The notes under the pieces are model-generated. The model saw only the letters and a list, made by a program, of their open reading frames with translations. It was not told the DNA's origin and did not search any database. A program made the translations under genes and the position numbers. This document shows positions 6,406-15,535 of a DNA stretch of 41,332 bases, in pieces. Source of the DNA: Actinomycetota bacterium (lineage in GTDB: Bacteria; Actinomycetota; Actinomycetes; Nanopelagicales; Nanopelagicaceae); the NCBI GenBank assembly GCA_009699375.1, contig WLOF01000004.1, positions 1 to 41,332 of the forward strand, written 5' to 3'. Each line of letters opens with the position of its first letter. The first letter of the stretch is position 1.

Positions 6406-8017
6406 TTCGATACGAGTAACCTTGCTCAGCTAAGAAGCGTTGGCGGTTTTGAGCAAAATCTTGATCAATTGTGTCTCTAGAAACGACAGAATAAAAGCGA
6501 GCAGTGCGTCCATCAGATTTTGGGCGAAGGATTCGACCGAGTCGTTGAGCCTCTTCTTGGCGTGAGCCAAAAGCTCCGGAAACTTGAATCGCTATTGTTG
6601 CATCAGGTAAATCAATAGAAAAGTTTGCAACTTTAGAAACTACTAAGCACTTAATTTCACCGCTTCGGAAAAGATTAAATAACCGTTCGCGCTCCTTTAT
6701 TGGTGTATCGCCTTTTATGAGCGGAACCCCCAACATTTCAGTGAGTTCGTCGAGTTGATCGATGTACTGGCCGATAACAAGAACTTGGTCATCTGCATGA
6801 CGCTTGGCAAGCTCTTGCACAACATTGTGTTTGGTCTTTGTTGTTGCGCATTGGCGATACCGATTTTCTGGTTCTGCCGTTGCGTAGGCCAATCTTTCTG
6901 GCTCAGTTAACGTGACTCGAACTTCAATACATTCAGCAGGTGCGATATAGCCTTGTGCCTCAATCTCTTTCCAGGGCACGTCATAGCGCTTAGGCCCAAT
7001 AAGAGAGAAAACTTCACCTTCGAGGCCGTCTTCTCGAACGAGCGTGGCTGTTAAACCTAGGCGCCGACGAGATTGAATATCTGCTGTAAAACGAAAGATC
7101 GGTGCCGGAAGTAGATGCACTTCATCGTAAATTATTAAACCCCAGTCATGTGTATCAAATAAATCTAAGTGCGCGTAGGCACCATTCTTCTTCTTTGTCA
7201 TTACTTGATATGTGGCAATTGTTACAGGTCGTATCTCTTTCTTTGCCCCTGAATATTCACCAATTTCATCTTCATTTAATGTTGTGCGCTGAAGAAGCTC
7301 TTCTCGCCATTGTCGAGCAGCAATTGTGTTTGTGACAAGAATGAGTGTTGTTGCTTTTGCATGTGCCATTGCCGCTGCTCCAACAATTGTTTTTCCAGCA
7401 CCGCAAGGCAACACAACTACGCCAGAACCACCATGCCAAAAACCTTCCGCTGCGTATTCTTGGTACGGGCGAATTTTCCAACCATTTTGCACCAAATCAA
7501 TTTCATGGTGTTGTCCATCTACATAACCTGCAAAATCTTCGGCTGGCCAACCTAAACGAAGTAGGGATTGTTTGATGTGCCCTCTTTGGCTGGGATGTAC
7601 AGCGATTGTTTCGGCATCAATCCGAACTCCGAGTAAAGGAGCAATTTTCTTAGCGCGTATAACTTCTTCTAGTACGGCGGTGTCGGTAGTGATCAAAATT
7701 AGACCGTGAACGGGATCAGACTCTAAACGAAGGCGTCCGTACCGAGACATTGTTTCGGCAACATCAACCAAAATTGAATGGGGGACTGCGTATCTGGAAT
7801 ATTGCAAAAGCGTATCGATAACTTTTTCAGCATCATGTCCAGCTGCGCGAGCATTCCAAAGTCCAAGAGAAGTCAGTCTGTACGTATGGATGTGTTCTGG
7901 TGATCGCTCTAATTCTGCGAAGGGAGCAATTGCACGCCTGCATTCAGTACTCAGTGGATGATCAATGTCGAGCAGTAGCGTTTTATCGCTTTGAACGATT
8001 AGTGGTCCCTCAGTCAT
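6368..8017 (-). CDS. DNA repair helicase XPB (ERCC3/RAD25 family)
   Basis: This is a superfamily 2 helicase of the bacterial XPB type, an ATP-dependent 3'-5' DNA helicase linked to nucleotide excision repair. The 549-residue length is normal for bacterial and archaeal XPB. An N-terminal domain (about 1-180) precedes the helicase core. Visible motifs are Walker A PCGAGKT (204-210), the DEVH box (298-301), LTATLVREDG with the XPB-specific RED triad (328-330), and QRLGRILRPK, the arginine-finger motif VI. It is the third gene of a tightly coupled block (Helicase_C_3, M20 peptidase, XPB), starting eight bases inside the peptidase gene. Its 3' end overlaps the glutaredoxin-like gene by 38 bases on the opposite strand. 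No symbol is settled for bacteria, though xpb or ercc3 is used informally. Confidence 0.95.
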   Translation of the reverse strand: MTEGPLIVQSDKTLLLDIDHPLSTECRRAIAPFAELERSPEHIHTYRLTSLGLWNARAAGHDAEKVIDTLLQYSRYAVPHSILVDVAETMSRYGRLRLESDPVHGLILITTDTAVLEEVIRAKKIAPLLGVRIDAETIAVHPSQRGHIKQSLLRLGWPAEDFAGYVDGQHHEIDLVQNGWKIRPYQEYAAEGFWHGGSGVVVLPCGAGKTIVGAAAMAHAKATTLILVTNTIAARQWREELLQRTTLNEDEIGEYSGAKKEIRPVTIATYQVMTKKKNGAYAHLDLFDTHDWGLIIYDEVHLLPAPIFRFTADIQSRRRLGLTATLVREDGLEGEVFSLIGPKRYDVPWKEIEAQGYIAPAECIEVRVTLTEPERLAYATAEPENRYRQCATTKTKHNVVQELAKRHADDQVLVIGQYIDQLDELTEMLGVPLIKGDTPIKERERLFNLFRSGEIKCLVVSKVANFSIDLPDATIAIQVSGAFGSRQEEAQRLGRILRPKSDGRTARFYSVVSRDTIDQDFAQNRQRFLAEQGYSYRIIDADDVFQGKI

Positions 8018-9110
8018 TGAGCAACGACTTAACGAACTCGTGTAAGAAATCGCTTCGCTCTTTTAGAGCTTTCACGCTTGCCCATTCATTTTTTGCGTGA
8101 GCGCCTTCTCCGACTGCACCAAGTCCATCGAGAACTTTTGCACCAGCAGCGGCTGCAAAATTCCCATCACTTGCACCACCAACTCTTGCATGTCCAAGTT
8201 TTAAACCCATACCGAGGGCAACTTTTTCGGCGCGGTCATATAAATCTTTAGTTGCACTTAATTCAAGTGGAGGTCGATTCAAGCCACCAGTAATTTCAAT
8301 CCGCGCCTCCGGATGAATTGGCTTTATTGCACGAATAGCTTGATCAACTCGAACTAGTTCTGCTTGTGAAAACGAACGGGAATCAATATCGAGGGTTGCT
8401 TTGTCAGGAACTGTGTTGGTTGTGTTTCCTGAACGCAACATTGTTGGAACAACCGTTGTACCGTGTTCTTTATTTTCCAGGGAGGAAAGTTGTAAAATTA
8501 TGTGGGAGATTTCCACAGTTGAGTTAATTCCCTTTTCGGGTTCCAACCCAGCATGTGCTGCTCGCCCATGAACGGTGACTTGATACATAGAAGTACCTTT
8601 GCGGCCGGTCTTAACTTTTCCATTGATAGCCGCTTCTAGAACCAGTACTGCTTTGGAATTCTTTGCCAAATCAACTATGAAATCTTTAGATGTTGCACTT
8701 CCAGTTTCTTCGTCAGTTGTTGCTATGAGTGCAACTGAGCCAGAAAGATCCTGCATTGCATAGAGTGCTTGTATGAATCCAGCTTTCATGTCATAAATTC
8801 CGGGGCCTCTGGCAACATCACCTTCAACGCTCCACAAAGGCGTAAACGATCCATGAGGCCAAACGGTATCTAAGTGAGCTAGTAAAACTATTTGAGGCTT
8901 CTCGGCTCCCCACCAAAAAACTGGGCGACCTTTCACTTCAAGAATAGTTGCAGGCTTTCCTAATACTTCTTCTGCAATTTCACTGGCAATTTGTACAACT
9001 CTTTTGCATGCATCCAGATCATCAGTTGGCGATTCACAACGGACGAGTCTTTCTAGGGATTCAAGCATGGGTGCAATTCTGCCGTATTTGGCCTCGTCGC
9101 GGGAGGTCAT
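8010..9110 (-). CDS. M20 family metallopeptidase (carboxypeptidase G2-like)
   Basis: This is a two-zinc amidohydrolase/peptidase of family M20, close in pattern to glutamate carboxypeptidase (CPG2). Predicted metal ligands are H79 in AHLDT, D107 in GIYDMKAG, E135 in DEETGS with the catalytic base E134, E159 in LVLEAA and H338 in GEGAHAK. A dimerisation/lid domain lies at about 170-280, with HGRAAHAG at its start. At 366 residues it is a normal length. There is no signal peptide, so it probably acts in the cytoplasm on N-acyl amino acids or peptides; the substrate cannot be read from sequence. The ATG overlaps the stop of the upstream Helicase_C_3 gene (ATGA), and its own end overlaps the XPB start. 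That is an odd position between two DNA-repair-type genes. Confidence 0.92.
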   Translation of the reverse strand: MTSRDEAKYGRIAPMLESLERLVRCESPTDDLDACKRVVQIASEIAEEVLGKPATILEVKGRPVFWWGAEKPQIVLLAHLDTVWPHGSFTPLWSVEGDVARGPGIYDMKAGFIQALYAMQDLSGSVALIATTDEETGSATSKDFIVDLAKNSKAVLVLEAAINGKVKTGRKGTSMYQVTVHGRAAHAGLEPEKGINSTVEISHIILQLSSLENKEHGTTVVPTMLRSGNTTNTVPDKATLDIDSRSFSQAELVRVDQAIRAIKPIHPEARIEITGGLNRPPLELSATKDLYDRAEKVALGMGLKLGHARVGGASDGNFAAAAGAKVLDGLGAVGEGAHAKNEWASVKALKERSDFLHEFVKSLLND

Positions 9111-11302
9111 AGTGGGGCGACTCCTGTGATGCGCGGGATTCTAAAGGATTGCACTTCACCGGTTCCGTGGTCTCGTGCAATTAACGAACCTGCGCTAATG
9201 CTCAAAGGATCAACGATGCGATGGGTAGCAGAACCATTGTTATCGGCGTAACCAATAGAAAGAGTTTTTTGCTCTTTGATGTATTGATTAAGAATTTCTA
9301 AAGTTTCATTGGCGGTAGTTCTTGGGAGTGCGGTGAGTGCATTCGCTGCAATTGTTCTCAGAGAACTTTGTTTGTGGCTAGATTTTTCACCAACTCGAAG
9401 TGCTCGGAGTGCACCGGCTAATACTTCATCACTTAATCGTTCTATTTCTCCGATAACGCGAGGTGGTCTTGGTTTAGATTTTGCACGATTGAGCTTTGGT
9501 CCAGTCAAGAGAACGCCAGAAACGGATTCCGCCGCGGGCATGTAACCAGCACTTCGCAGAGTTGCAATAATTTCTTGGGGTTCATGTTCACAAACCAAAA
9601 CCTCTGGAGCAATTCTGCGCAGTTGCAATCCTTCAACTTTTTTGTCCGCAAGGATTTGTGTCAAAATAGTTGCATCTTCACAACGGATATATGCGTTTGC
9701 ATTTCCAACCCTGAGTCTTCCGTGACGTTTGGATACATCACTAATTAAATATTCAAGAGGTTGAGGCATAGGCGTCTTAGAAGTTTTTCGTAGAAAATCT
9801 TTTATATCTTCACCAGTTTTGCCATGGTCTAATCCCCGACGGATTGAGGTTTCACTAAACCGGTAGACGGTTGCACCGCCACGACTTTCGATATCTGCGA
9901 TTGAATCCAGATTTCGCGCGATATCGATTTCAAGAGGTCCTGGTGCAATTGCAGTGTTATCACTCTGAATCAAAATGTGATCAACAGGTTTTGGTAAATC
10001 TGCCGATATCCCTAATTCTTCATTATTGTGAAGGAAGCCGAGACCATATGTGGATATTGCACCTTGTCCGGTTATTCCGAGCCACTCAGCTTCGCGTAAT
10101 GTCCACTGCACTAATTCACTTTGCAAGCCAGCATTTCTGCGAGAAGGCGCGCGCCATTTCATGAGCTTCAGAAACGCTTCGCTATTTGGTCGAAGTAATT
10201 GATGCTGAGCTAAAAGTTCTAAAGTTAACCTTTTTGTTGATGCTGCGTTTACGCGATCCAACTCGGGACCCAATGCAGCAATATGTTTCGAATCACCTCG
10301 ACCGATTAGCCCACTTACTCGGGATGTAACTAACCACAACGAAGCTATGGTGCGCCATTTTGATTCAGGGCTTTGGCTTAGCCAGAGATCAAAGGAATGA
10401 GTGGGTAAAACTCGATCGTCGCCATCGATAACAACTAATCCGGCTAAATAAACAAGTTCTGTAATAAAAGAGGCGCAATTTTCATCGACCCCTAAATGAT
10501 CTGCTGTGGCTTTGAGATCGCGAACACCGAGGCCACCAGCACGCAGCGCACTGGGTGGTTCTTCCGACCAAAAGTTGAGAACTTCTTCACACCAACGCAA
10601 AACGGTTGCAATATTTGCAATCGAAGCTCTATCAATTTGTTTCTGCTCAACTTTTTCACCAGTAACAACTGGAGGGTTTGGTTCGGGATTTTTGTGAACT
10701 TTTCCTCCGCGAAGGTGGATACCCACCTCACGTGGAAGAATTACTGTTCGTTGATCAAGTGGAACTAAGAAATTTTCTTTCAATAGCCAAGCAATTCCCG
10801 GTCCGGGATTACGTATGTCACCGACACTGCCACGTGGAGGTCCCCACGTCAGTCTTTCGAGTATTTTCTTTGAAGCTTCAGGGGCTTCATTAAGTTTTTT
10901 CATTGAAAGCTTGGCCATTGAAGCGGGCCCAAGTCCTGCAGGTTCATTACCTAATACTTCACGCAATGAATTGGGTAAACGCAATCCATCATCAGATGGA
11001 TAAATCAGAGCTAAGTCAATCAAATGAGGAATCACAAATTTTGCTGAAGTATCGGTTAGCGAAATAATTTCTTTTTCACTCATAGGTTCATTGAGTGCAG
11101 AGCATGCTTCAAGGACTTGGAATTGCCATTCATTGAGGCTATCTACAGCACGTGCAAGGCTTGGTGCAGAACTAGCTCTCACTGCTAACGATGAAAGATC
11201 TGGCGGTACTGGTGAAACTAAGTCAGGACGAAGCCCAAAGAGTGCAAGCAAGGAAGAGTCATCGAGTCCCCGTAGGAAGTCTGTGAAAGATCGCGTTTCC
11301 AT
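9107..11302 (-). CDS. Helicase-associated (Helicase_C_3) domain protein
   Basis: The 731-residue protein belongs to the actinobacterial Helicase_C_3 family, which is normally encoded beside XPB (Rv0862c next to Rv0861c in M. tuberculosis, from memory). It opens with FTDFLRGLDDSSLLALFGLR, typical of the family start. Winged-helix-like segments follow at about 50-130 and 230-310. The region from about 440 onward (ILIQSDNTAIAPGPLE, VYRFSETSIRRGLD) is the family's helicase-C-like core. A C-terminal WYL-like stretch includes LSIGYADNNGSATHRIVDPL and RIPRITG. There is no Walker A motif, so it is unlikely to be a helicase itself; a DNA-binding partner of XPB is an inference. It leads the block with the M20 peptidase and XPB. 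The ATG at 11302 has TAATGT nine bases upstream. Confidence 0.9.
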   Translation of the reverse strand: METRSFTDFLRGLDDSSLLALFGLRPDLVSPVPPDLSSLAVRASSAPSLARAVDSLNEWQFQVLEACSALNEPMSEKEIISLTDTSAKFVIPHLIDLALIYPSDDGLRLPNSLREVLGNEPAGLGPASMAKLSMKKLNEAPEASKKILERLTWGPPRGSVGDIRNPGPGIAWLLKENFLVPLDQRTVILPREVGIHLRGGKVHKNPEPNPPVVTGEKVEQKQIDRASIANIATVLRWCEEVLNFWSEEPPSALRAGGLGVRDLKATADHLGVDENCASFITELVYLAGLVVIDGDDRVLPTHSFDLWLSQSPESKWRTIASLWLVTSRVSGLIGRGDSKHIAALGPELDRVNAASTKRLTLELLAQHQLLRPNSEAFLKLMKWRAPSRRNAGLQSELVQWTLREAEWLGITGQGAISTYGLGFLHNNEELGISADLPKPVDHILIQSDNTAIAPGPLEIDIARNLDSIADIESRGGATVYRFSETSIRRGLDHGKTGEDIKDFLRKTSKTPMPQPLEYLISDVSKRHGRLRVGNANAYIRCEDATILTQILADKKVEGLQLRRIAPEVLVCEHEPQEIIATLRSAGYMPAAESVSGVLLTGPKLNRAKSKPRPPRVIGEIERLSDEVLAGALRALRVGEKSSHKQSSLRTIAANALTALPRTTANETLEILNQYIKEQKTLSIGYADNNGSATHRIVDPLSISAGSLIARDHGTGEVQSFRIPRITGVAPL

Positions 11303-11311
11303 AACTTGCCT

Positions 11312-11317
11312 ACATTA
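11312..11317 (-). promoter_or_regulatory. Putative -10 of the Helicase_C_3 / M20 / XPB operon (leaderless)
   Basis: TAATGT on the minus strand ends nine bases before the ATG at 11302, in a 42-base gap behind the HAD phosphatase gene. No Shine-Dalgarno lies in the nine bases. Confidence 0.45.
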
Positions 11318-11344
11318 CTGGCATATTGCACCAAGCGATTACCG

Positions 11345-12115
11345 TTATTTGCGCTTACCCCACCGTGGAGTGATAAAGGTTCCGATGGCGGCAAAGCGAG
11401 AAACAATGGGCCCAAGCGCGCGATTAAGAACACGTGCCCGCCGGAAATCATGAATCGGCCAACCTTCGCGCAGGGCACGGATTCTCAAGATTGCGTCAGG
11501 GTTGATTGCACTCGGGTTTCCCACTGCTAGAAGAAGTGGCAAATCATTATGACTATCTGAATAGGAGTAACAGCTCTTGAGGTCAAAGCCGTGCTCTGTT
11601 GCTAACTCAACTATTGCACGTGCCTTCTCTTTACCGTGAAGCAAAGTTCCGATCATCTTTCCCGTATAAATTCCATCTTTACTTTCAGCTTTGCTCCCGA
11701 CGGCCCCCGTAAAACCTAAATTTTTAGCAATTAGTTGGGCCATATCTTCAGGGGCTGCAGTAACCAACCAAACCTCTTCACCATTACTCAAATGCGATTG
11801 CGCAATATCAATCGTTCCTTGCCATAATTTTGGTGAAACGTATTGGTCATAAACATCTTGTCCGATTGCAAGAATCTCTTTTACATTGTGGCCACCAATA
11901 AAATCTGTCGCTGCGTCTTGCCAGCGATTTATTTCTTCAGGATTTTCTTTTCCAGTTAACCGATATCGAATATTTGCAAGGACGAACTTCGAGATATCGC
12001 TTTTTGAGAAGAAGCCTCGCTGGTACATACCTCTTCCAAGAAAATACAAGGTAGAGCCTCGCAAAAGGGTGTTATCTACATCAAAGAAGGCAGCTATATT
12101 GGATGTAGGCGCCAT
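11345..12115 (-). CDS. HAD-IB family phosphatase, SerB1-like
   Basis: This is a haloacid-dehalogenase phosphatase of subfamily IB. The 256-residue product starts with the nucleophile motif FFDVDNTLLRG (Asp12 nucleophile, Asp14 acid/base). Motif II is in VWLVTAAPED, the conserved lysine is probably in HGKEKARA, and motif IV is SYSDSHNDLPLL. A helical cap follows motif I. Actinobacterial homologues are labelled SerB1 or HAD-IB hydrolase, but true phosphoserine phosphatase activity is not certain; phosphorylcholine-type or lipid phosphatase activity is also seen in this group. It sits in the same place as Rv0505c relative to proC, bS22 and glutaredoxin in mycobacteria. It is divergent from the histidine phosphatase gene with 50 bases between starts, and TAAGGT lies six bases before the ATG. 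Confidence 0.9.
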   Translation of the reverse strand: MAPTSNIAAFFDVDNTLLRGSTLYFLGRGMYQRGFFSKSDISKFVLANIRYRLTGKENPEEINRWQDAATDFIGGHNVKEILAIGQDVYDQYVSPKLWQGTIDIAQSHLSNGEEVWLVTAAPEDMAQLIAKNLGFTGAVGSKAESKDGIYTGKMIGTLLHGKEKARAIVELATEHGFDLKSCYSYSDSHNDLPLLLAVGNPSAINPDAILRIRALREGWPIHDFRRARVLNRALGPIVSRFAAIGTFITPRWGKRK

Positions 12116-12121
12116 GTCTCA

Positions 12122-12127
12122 ACCTTA
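12122..12127 (-). promoter_or_regulatory. Putative -10 of the HAD phosphatase gene (leaderless)
   Basis: TAAGGT on the minus strand ends six bases before the ATG at 12115 (gap TGAGAC). It is one half of a 50-base divergent promoter region. Confidence 0.45.
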
Positions 12128-12153
12128 GCGATATAGGGCCCGCAATTACGCTT

Positions 12154-12159
12154 TATGCT
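12154..12159 (+). promoter_or_regulatory. Putative -10 of the cytochrome c maturation operon (leaderless)
   Basis: TATGCT ends six bases before the ATG of the histidine phosphatase gene, the first gene of the five-gene operon. The gap TTACCC holds no ribosome site. Confidence 0.5.
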
Positions 12160-12165
12160 TTACCC

Positions 12166-12786
12166 ATGGCCACCGTTCATGTGATTAGACACGGAGAAGT
12201 TGAGAATCCACAGAAGATTCTTTACGGACGTCAGCCAGGTTGGCGTCTTTCAGATCGCGGTCAAGAAATGGCGCAAGTTATCGCACAATGGTCACAATCA
12301 ATTGATCTTGGTGCCCTACATGTATCACCTTTACAGAGAGCGCAAGAGACAGCTCAACCTATTTCCGAAGTACATAAAATTAAGATAACTACGGATGAAA
12401 GATTAATCGAAGCATCGAATGTTTTTGAAGGAAAAGCTTTTGGAATAGGTGATGGTGCACTTGCTCACCCATCTGCGTGGAGACACTTGTGGAATCCTTG
12501 GAAACCTTCATGGGGAGAGCCTTACGTAGAGCAGATTAATCGCATGCTTGCTGCAATTTTTTCGGCACACGAAGCAGCAAATGGAAAGGACGCCATTTGT
12601 GTCTCACACCAACTTCCTATTTGGATTTTGAGAAGCGCAATTGAAGATCGACGATTAATTCATGATCCAAGAAAACGGGAATGTACTTTGGCATCAGTCA
12701 CCAGTGTCCACTTTGATGATGCTGGCATCATTTCAGGTTTGACTTATTCTGAACCTGCACGCCATTTACTCCCTATTAAAAAATGA
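12166..12786 (+). CDS. Histidine phosphatase superfamily (phosphoglycerate mutase-like) protein
   Basis: The 206-residue product has the phosphohistidine motif VIRHGEVENP (RHG at 8-10, His9 nucleophile). It also has the second-arginine segment SPLQRAQETAQ and a late VSHQLPIW that supplies the second catalytic histidine. The acid residue is probably in LIEASNVFEGK. The family covers phosphoglycerate mutases and many small-molecule phosphatases; this short form is likely a phosphatase with unknown substrate. In Actinobacteria this gene commonly leads the operon with TlpA, CcdA, ResB and CcsA, as here. Its stop overlaps the next start (ATGA). The reason for the link to cytochrome c maturation is not known. 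Confidence 0.92.
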   Translation: MATVHVIRHGEVENPQKILYGRQPGWRLSDRGQEMAQVIAQWSQSIDLGALHVSPLQRAQETAQPISEVHKIKITTDERLIEASNVFEGKAFGIGDGALAHPSAWRHLWNPWKPSWGEPYVEQINRMLAAIFSAHEAANGKDAICVSHQLPIWILRSAIEDRRLIHDPRKRECTLASVTSVHFDDAGIISGLTYSEPARHLLPIKK

Positions 12787-13334
12787 AGAAAAAATATGTG
12801 CTTCGCCCAATTCTCGCGATTGCAATGACACTAGCCCTGAGTGCATGCGGTGGTGGTGGAACCTCTTCAAATACAGAAAGTTTTGTAGCCGGCAATGGGA
12901 CTGTAACTTTTATGAAAGTTGCCGAGAGAATTAAGGCGCCACAGATCACTGGAGAAACTCTGGATTCGAAAACCTACGCGCCTATTTTGGGCAAGGTAAC
13001 GGTAGTAAATGTTTGGGCCTCGTGGTGCTCGCCTTGCAGAGCAGAAGCGCCAACATTGTCTGCCCTTTCGCAGTCATTTCCTGAAGTGAATTTTGTAGGA
13101 ATCCTTACTCGAGATAACCCAGCGAATGCAAGAGCATTTGTTAAGCGATTTTCCATCGAATACCCAACCCTGATCGATGACTCAATTCTTCTTGGGTTTC
13201 GTAAGTCGCTTATTGCAAATGCAATACCTTCAACATTAGTAATCGACAAAAATGGTTTAGTAGCAGGGCGAATATCCGGAGAAATCACAGTAGCTTCACT
13301 AACAGATCTCATTACTCGATTGGCAAGCGAATGA
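12783..13334 (+). CDS. TlpA/ResA-like thioredoxin lipoprotein
   Basis: This is an extracytoplasmic thiol-disulfide oxidoreductase that probably reduces apocytochrome c haem-binding cysteines before haem attachment. The 183-residue product has a lipoprotein signal: MKKK, a hydrophobic stretch, and the lipobox LSAC with Cys22. A Gly/Ser-rich tether follows. The thioredoxin domain shows VVNVWASWCSPCRAEAP, with the CSPC active site at 82-85, and a cis-Pro segment near NAIPSTLVIDKNG. Electrons would come from CcdA, encoded next with an ATGA overlap. ResA is the Bacillus name, but I leave the symbol empty because the TlpA group is broad. Confidence 0.93.
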   Translation: MKKKYVLRPILAIAMTLALSACGGGGTSSNTESFVAGNGTVTFMKVAERIKAPQITGETLDSKTYAPILGKVTVVNVWASWCSPCRAEAPTLSALSQSFPEVNFVGILTRDNPANARAFVKRFSIEYPTLIDDSILLGFRKSLIANAIPSTLVIDKNGLVAGRISGEITVASLTDLITRLASE

Positions 13335-14056
13335 AAGACTTTGTTGTCAATCAAATCTTTGATGGCACCCTGCTAGTTTCATTTCCCATAGCAATCATTG
13401 CTGGCCTTATATCTTTCATTTCGCCATGTGTACTTCCATTAGTCCCAGGGTATTTATCCTTTGCGGCAGGCATTTCGAGCAGTAAAGGGAAAGTTTTTGC
13501 TGGTTCCATTCTTTTTGTCTCTGGATTTACCGTTTTATTCATCTCCTATGGTGCGCTATTTGGAGGAATCGGATCCAGAATTTTGGATCAAGAAAATTTA
13601 ATCACAAGAGTTTTAGGTATTTTGACGATCGGGCTTGGGATAATTTTCATGGGTAAGTTCCCATTCATGCGAACTTTTAGACCTCAAGTTTCAGTAATGG
13701 GCGGCTTACTAGGAGCGCCAATTTTAGGATTTGCATTCGGAGTTGGATGGACACCCTGCATTGGACCAGCACTTGCTGCAGTAGAGACACTTGCGTTTGA
13801 AGAAGCTAGTGCAATGCGTGGTGCTCTACTTTCTCTTGGATATTGCATTGGATTAGGTTTGCCATTCATTCTTTCCGGGCTATTTCTCGATCGCTCCGCC
13901 CGCTTGCGTCGTTTCTTGTCCAGCAAAGGAAACATCATTTCAAAGATTGGTGGAATCTTTCTCATAGTCATTGGACTCTTACAAGTTCTTGGAATTTGGA
14001 GTGATCTCATGATTTCGCTCCGTTCCCTAATCTCAAATTTCTCTCCGGTGTTATAA
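13331..14056 (+). CDS. ccdA: Cytochrome c biogenesis thiol-disulfide transporter CcdA
   Basis: CcdA carries reducing equivalents from cytoplasmic thioredoxin across the membrane to TlpA/ResA-type proteins. The 241-residue length and about six membrane segments are typical. The two redox cysteines lie in the expected motifs: C33 in FISPCVLPLVPGYLSF and C143 in GWTPCIGPALAA. The start overlaps the stop of the TlpA-like gene (ATGA), and resB begins directly after its stop (TAAATG), so all are probably translated from one message. The gene order matches Rv0526-Rv0529 of mycobacteria. Confidence 0.95.
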   Translation: MKDFVVNQIFDGTLLVSFPIAIIAGLISFISPCVLPLVPGYLSFAAGISSSKGKVFAGSILFVSGFTVLFISYGALFGGIGSRILDQENLITRVLGILTIGLGIIFMGKFPFMRTFRPQVSVMGGLLGAPILGFAFGVGWTPCIGPALAAVETLAFEEASAMRGALLSLGYCIGLGLPFILSGLFLDRSARLRRFLSSKGNIISKIGGIFLIVIGLLQVLGIWSDLMISLRSLISNFSPVL

Positions 14057-15535
14057 ATGCAAAAAGAGAATCAGATACCTGAAATTGACAGTGCTGGGAT
14101 GTTGCGTTTTCTCTGGCGACAACTCACCAGTATGCGAACCGCACTTATACTTTTGTTACTACTTGGTGTGGCTTCCGTCCCTGGTTCGTTAATTCCGCAA
14201 AGAAGTCAGAATCCAATGTCTGTACGAGAATATTTTCTCAACGATCCAACTTTGGCCAAGTGGTTTGATCATTTTTCATTATTTGATGTTTATAGCTCAC
14301 CATGGTTTAGCGCAATTTATATATTGCTTTTCATTTCATTAATTGGGTGTGTTTTACCCCGAACCTTTGAGCATTTCAAACTTGCTCGAGCACTGCCGCC
14401 TCTCACTCCAAAAAATTTGGAACGAATGGAATTTCATAAAAGTTGGCAAGGCCAGGGCGGTGAATATGAGTTCGCAAAGACATGGCTCAAGAAAAACCGT
14501 TTTCGCGTAAGAGAATTTGATGGCGCGCTTTCTGCGGAGAAGGGGTACTTACGCGAAACAGGCAACCTACTTTTTCACCTCTCTCTCATTCTTGTTTTGA
14601 TTGGTGTCAGTCTGGGCGGTCTTTTCGGCATGAAAGGTGAGGCAATAGTCAATGTAGGGGAAAAGTTTGTGAATATTCCAACTTCTTACGATTCATTGTC
14701 GTACGGAAAACTATTTTCAGATAAATCTTTGCCTTCCTTTTCAATCAAAGTAAAAGATTTTGTAGCTAAATATAATTTGATAACAAATGCACCAGAGGAT
14801 TACACCTTGACTGTTGACACAATTGAGAGTCCTGGTGCGCTCCCAGTCAATCACATCATCAAAGTTAATAGTCCTCTAGGTTTCGGTAGCACTAACGTCT
14901 ATCTGCAAGCGAATGGATATTCACCTGTTGTTACTGTGCGCGATAGCAATAATCAAATTGTGCTGCAGGGACCGGTTCCATTCTTGCCTCAAGATGCGAA
15001 TTTAACTTCGATTGGTGCCATTAAAGTTCCAGACTCAAATCCGCAATTGGGATTTGTTGCTTCATTCTTGCCAACTGCTGCTAGAGATAAAGTCCGTGGT
15101 GGAATTTCCTCTTTTCCTGAAGCTCTTGATCCAAAACTTTTATTCTCAGTGTGGAAAGGTGATTTGGGACTAGATCGGGGTGTACCTCAATCTGTCTATC
15201 GCCTTGATACTTCAAAAATGGAGAAAATTGGCTTGCACTCTTTGCAGGTGGGCCAAACGTTTACCTTCCCTGAGGGCTCAATCACATTTGACGGAGTTAC
15301 TCCTTGGGTAAATCTTCAAATCGTGCGAGATCCCGGAAAACTTTATGCACTCCTCGGAGGCATTGCTGCCATCTTCGGCTTACTTGCCTCTTTGTTTACC
15401 AGGAGACGTCGGATCTGGATCAGGGTAAATGAAAATGGAATTGTGGAAGTTGCTGGTTTGGCTAAGAATGGTGCACCTGGATTAGAGAATGAAATCTCTA
15501 AGCTGGCTGAATTACTGGAGAGAGTGAAGTCATGA
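14057..15535 (+). CDS. resB: Cytochrome c biogenesis protein ResB (Ccs1)
   Basis: ResB forms the System II haem-attachment complex with CcsA/CcsB, passing haem across the membrane to apocytochrome c. The 492-residue product starts with FLWRQLTSMRTALILLLLLG, the typical N-terminal membrane segment, followed by SVPGSLIPQR. Further membrane segments lie near residues 90-105, 170-195 and 430-450, with a large extracytoplasmic domain between the last two. The final 40 residues are cytoplasmic. Its stop overlaps the start of ccsB (ATGA). Length and topology are normal. Confidence 0.94.
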   Translation: MQKENQIPEIDSAGMLRFLWRQLTSMRTALILLLLLGVASVPGSLIPQRSQNPMSVREYFLNDPTLAKWFDHFSLFDVYSSPWFSAIYILLFISLIGCVLPRTFEHFKLARALPPLTPKNLERMEFHKSWQGQGGEYEFAKTWLKKNRFRVREFDGALSAEKGYLRETGNLLFHLSLILVLIGVSLGGLFGMKGEAIVNVGEKFVNIPTSYDSLSYGKLFSDKSLPSFSIKVKDFVAKYNLITNAPEDYTLTVDTIESPGALPVNHIIKVNSPLGFGSTNVYLQANGYSPVVTVRDSNNQIVLQGPVPFLPQDANLTSIGAIKVPDSNPQLGFVASFLPTAARDKVRGGISSFPEALDPKLLFSVWKGDLGLDRGVPQSVYRLDTSKMEKIGLHSLQVGQTFTFPEGSITFDGVTPWVNLQIVRDPGKLYALLGGIAAIFGLLASLFTRRRRIWIRVNENGIVEVAGLAKNGAPGLENEISKLAELLERVKS

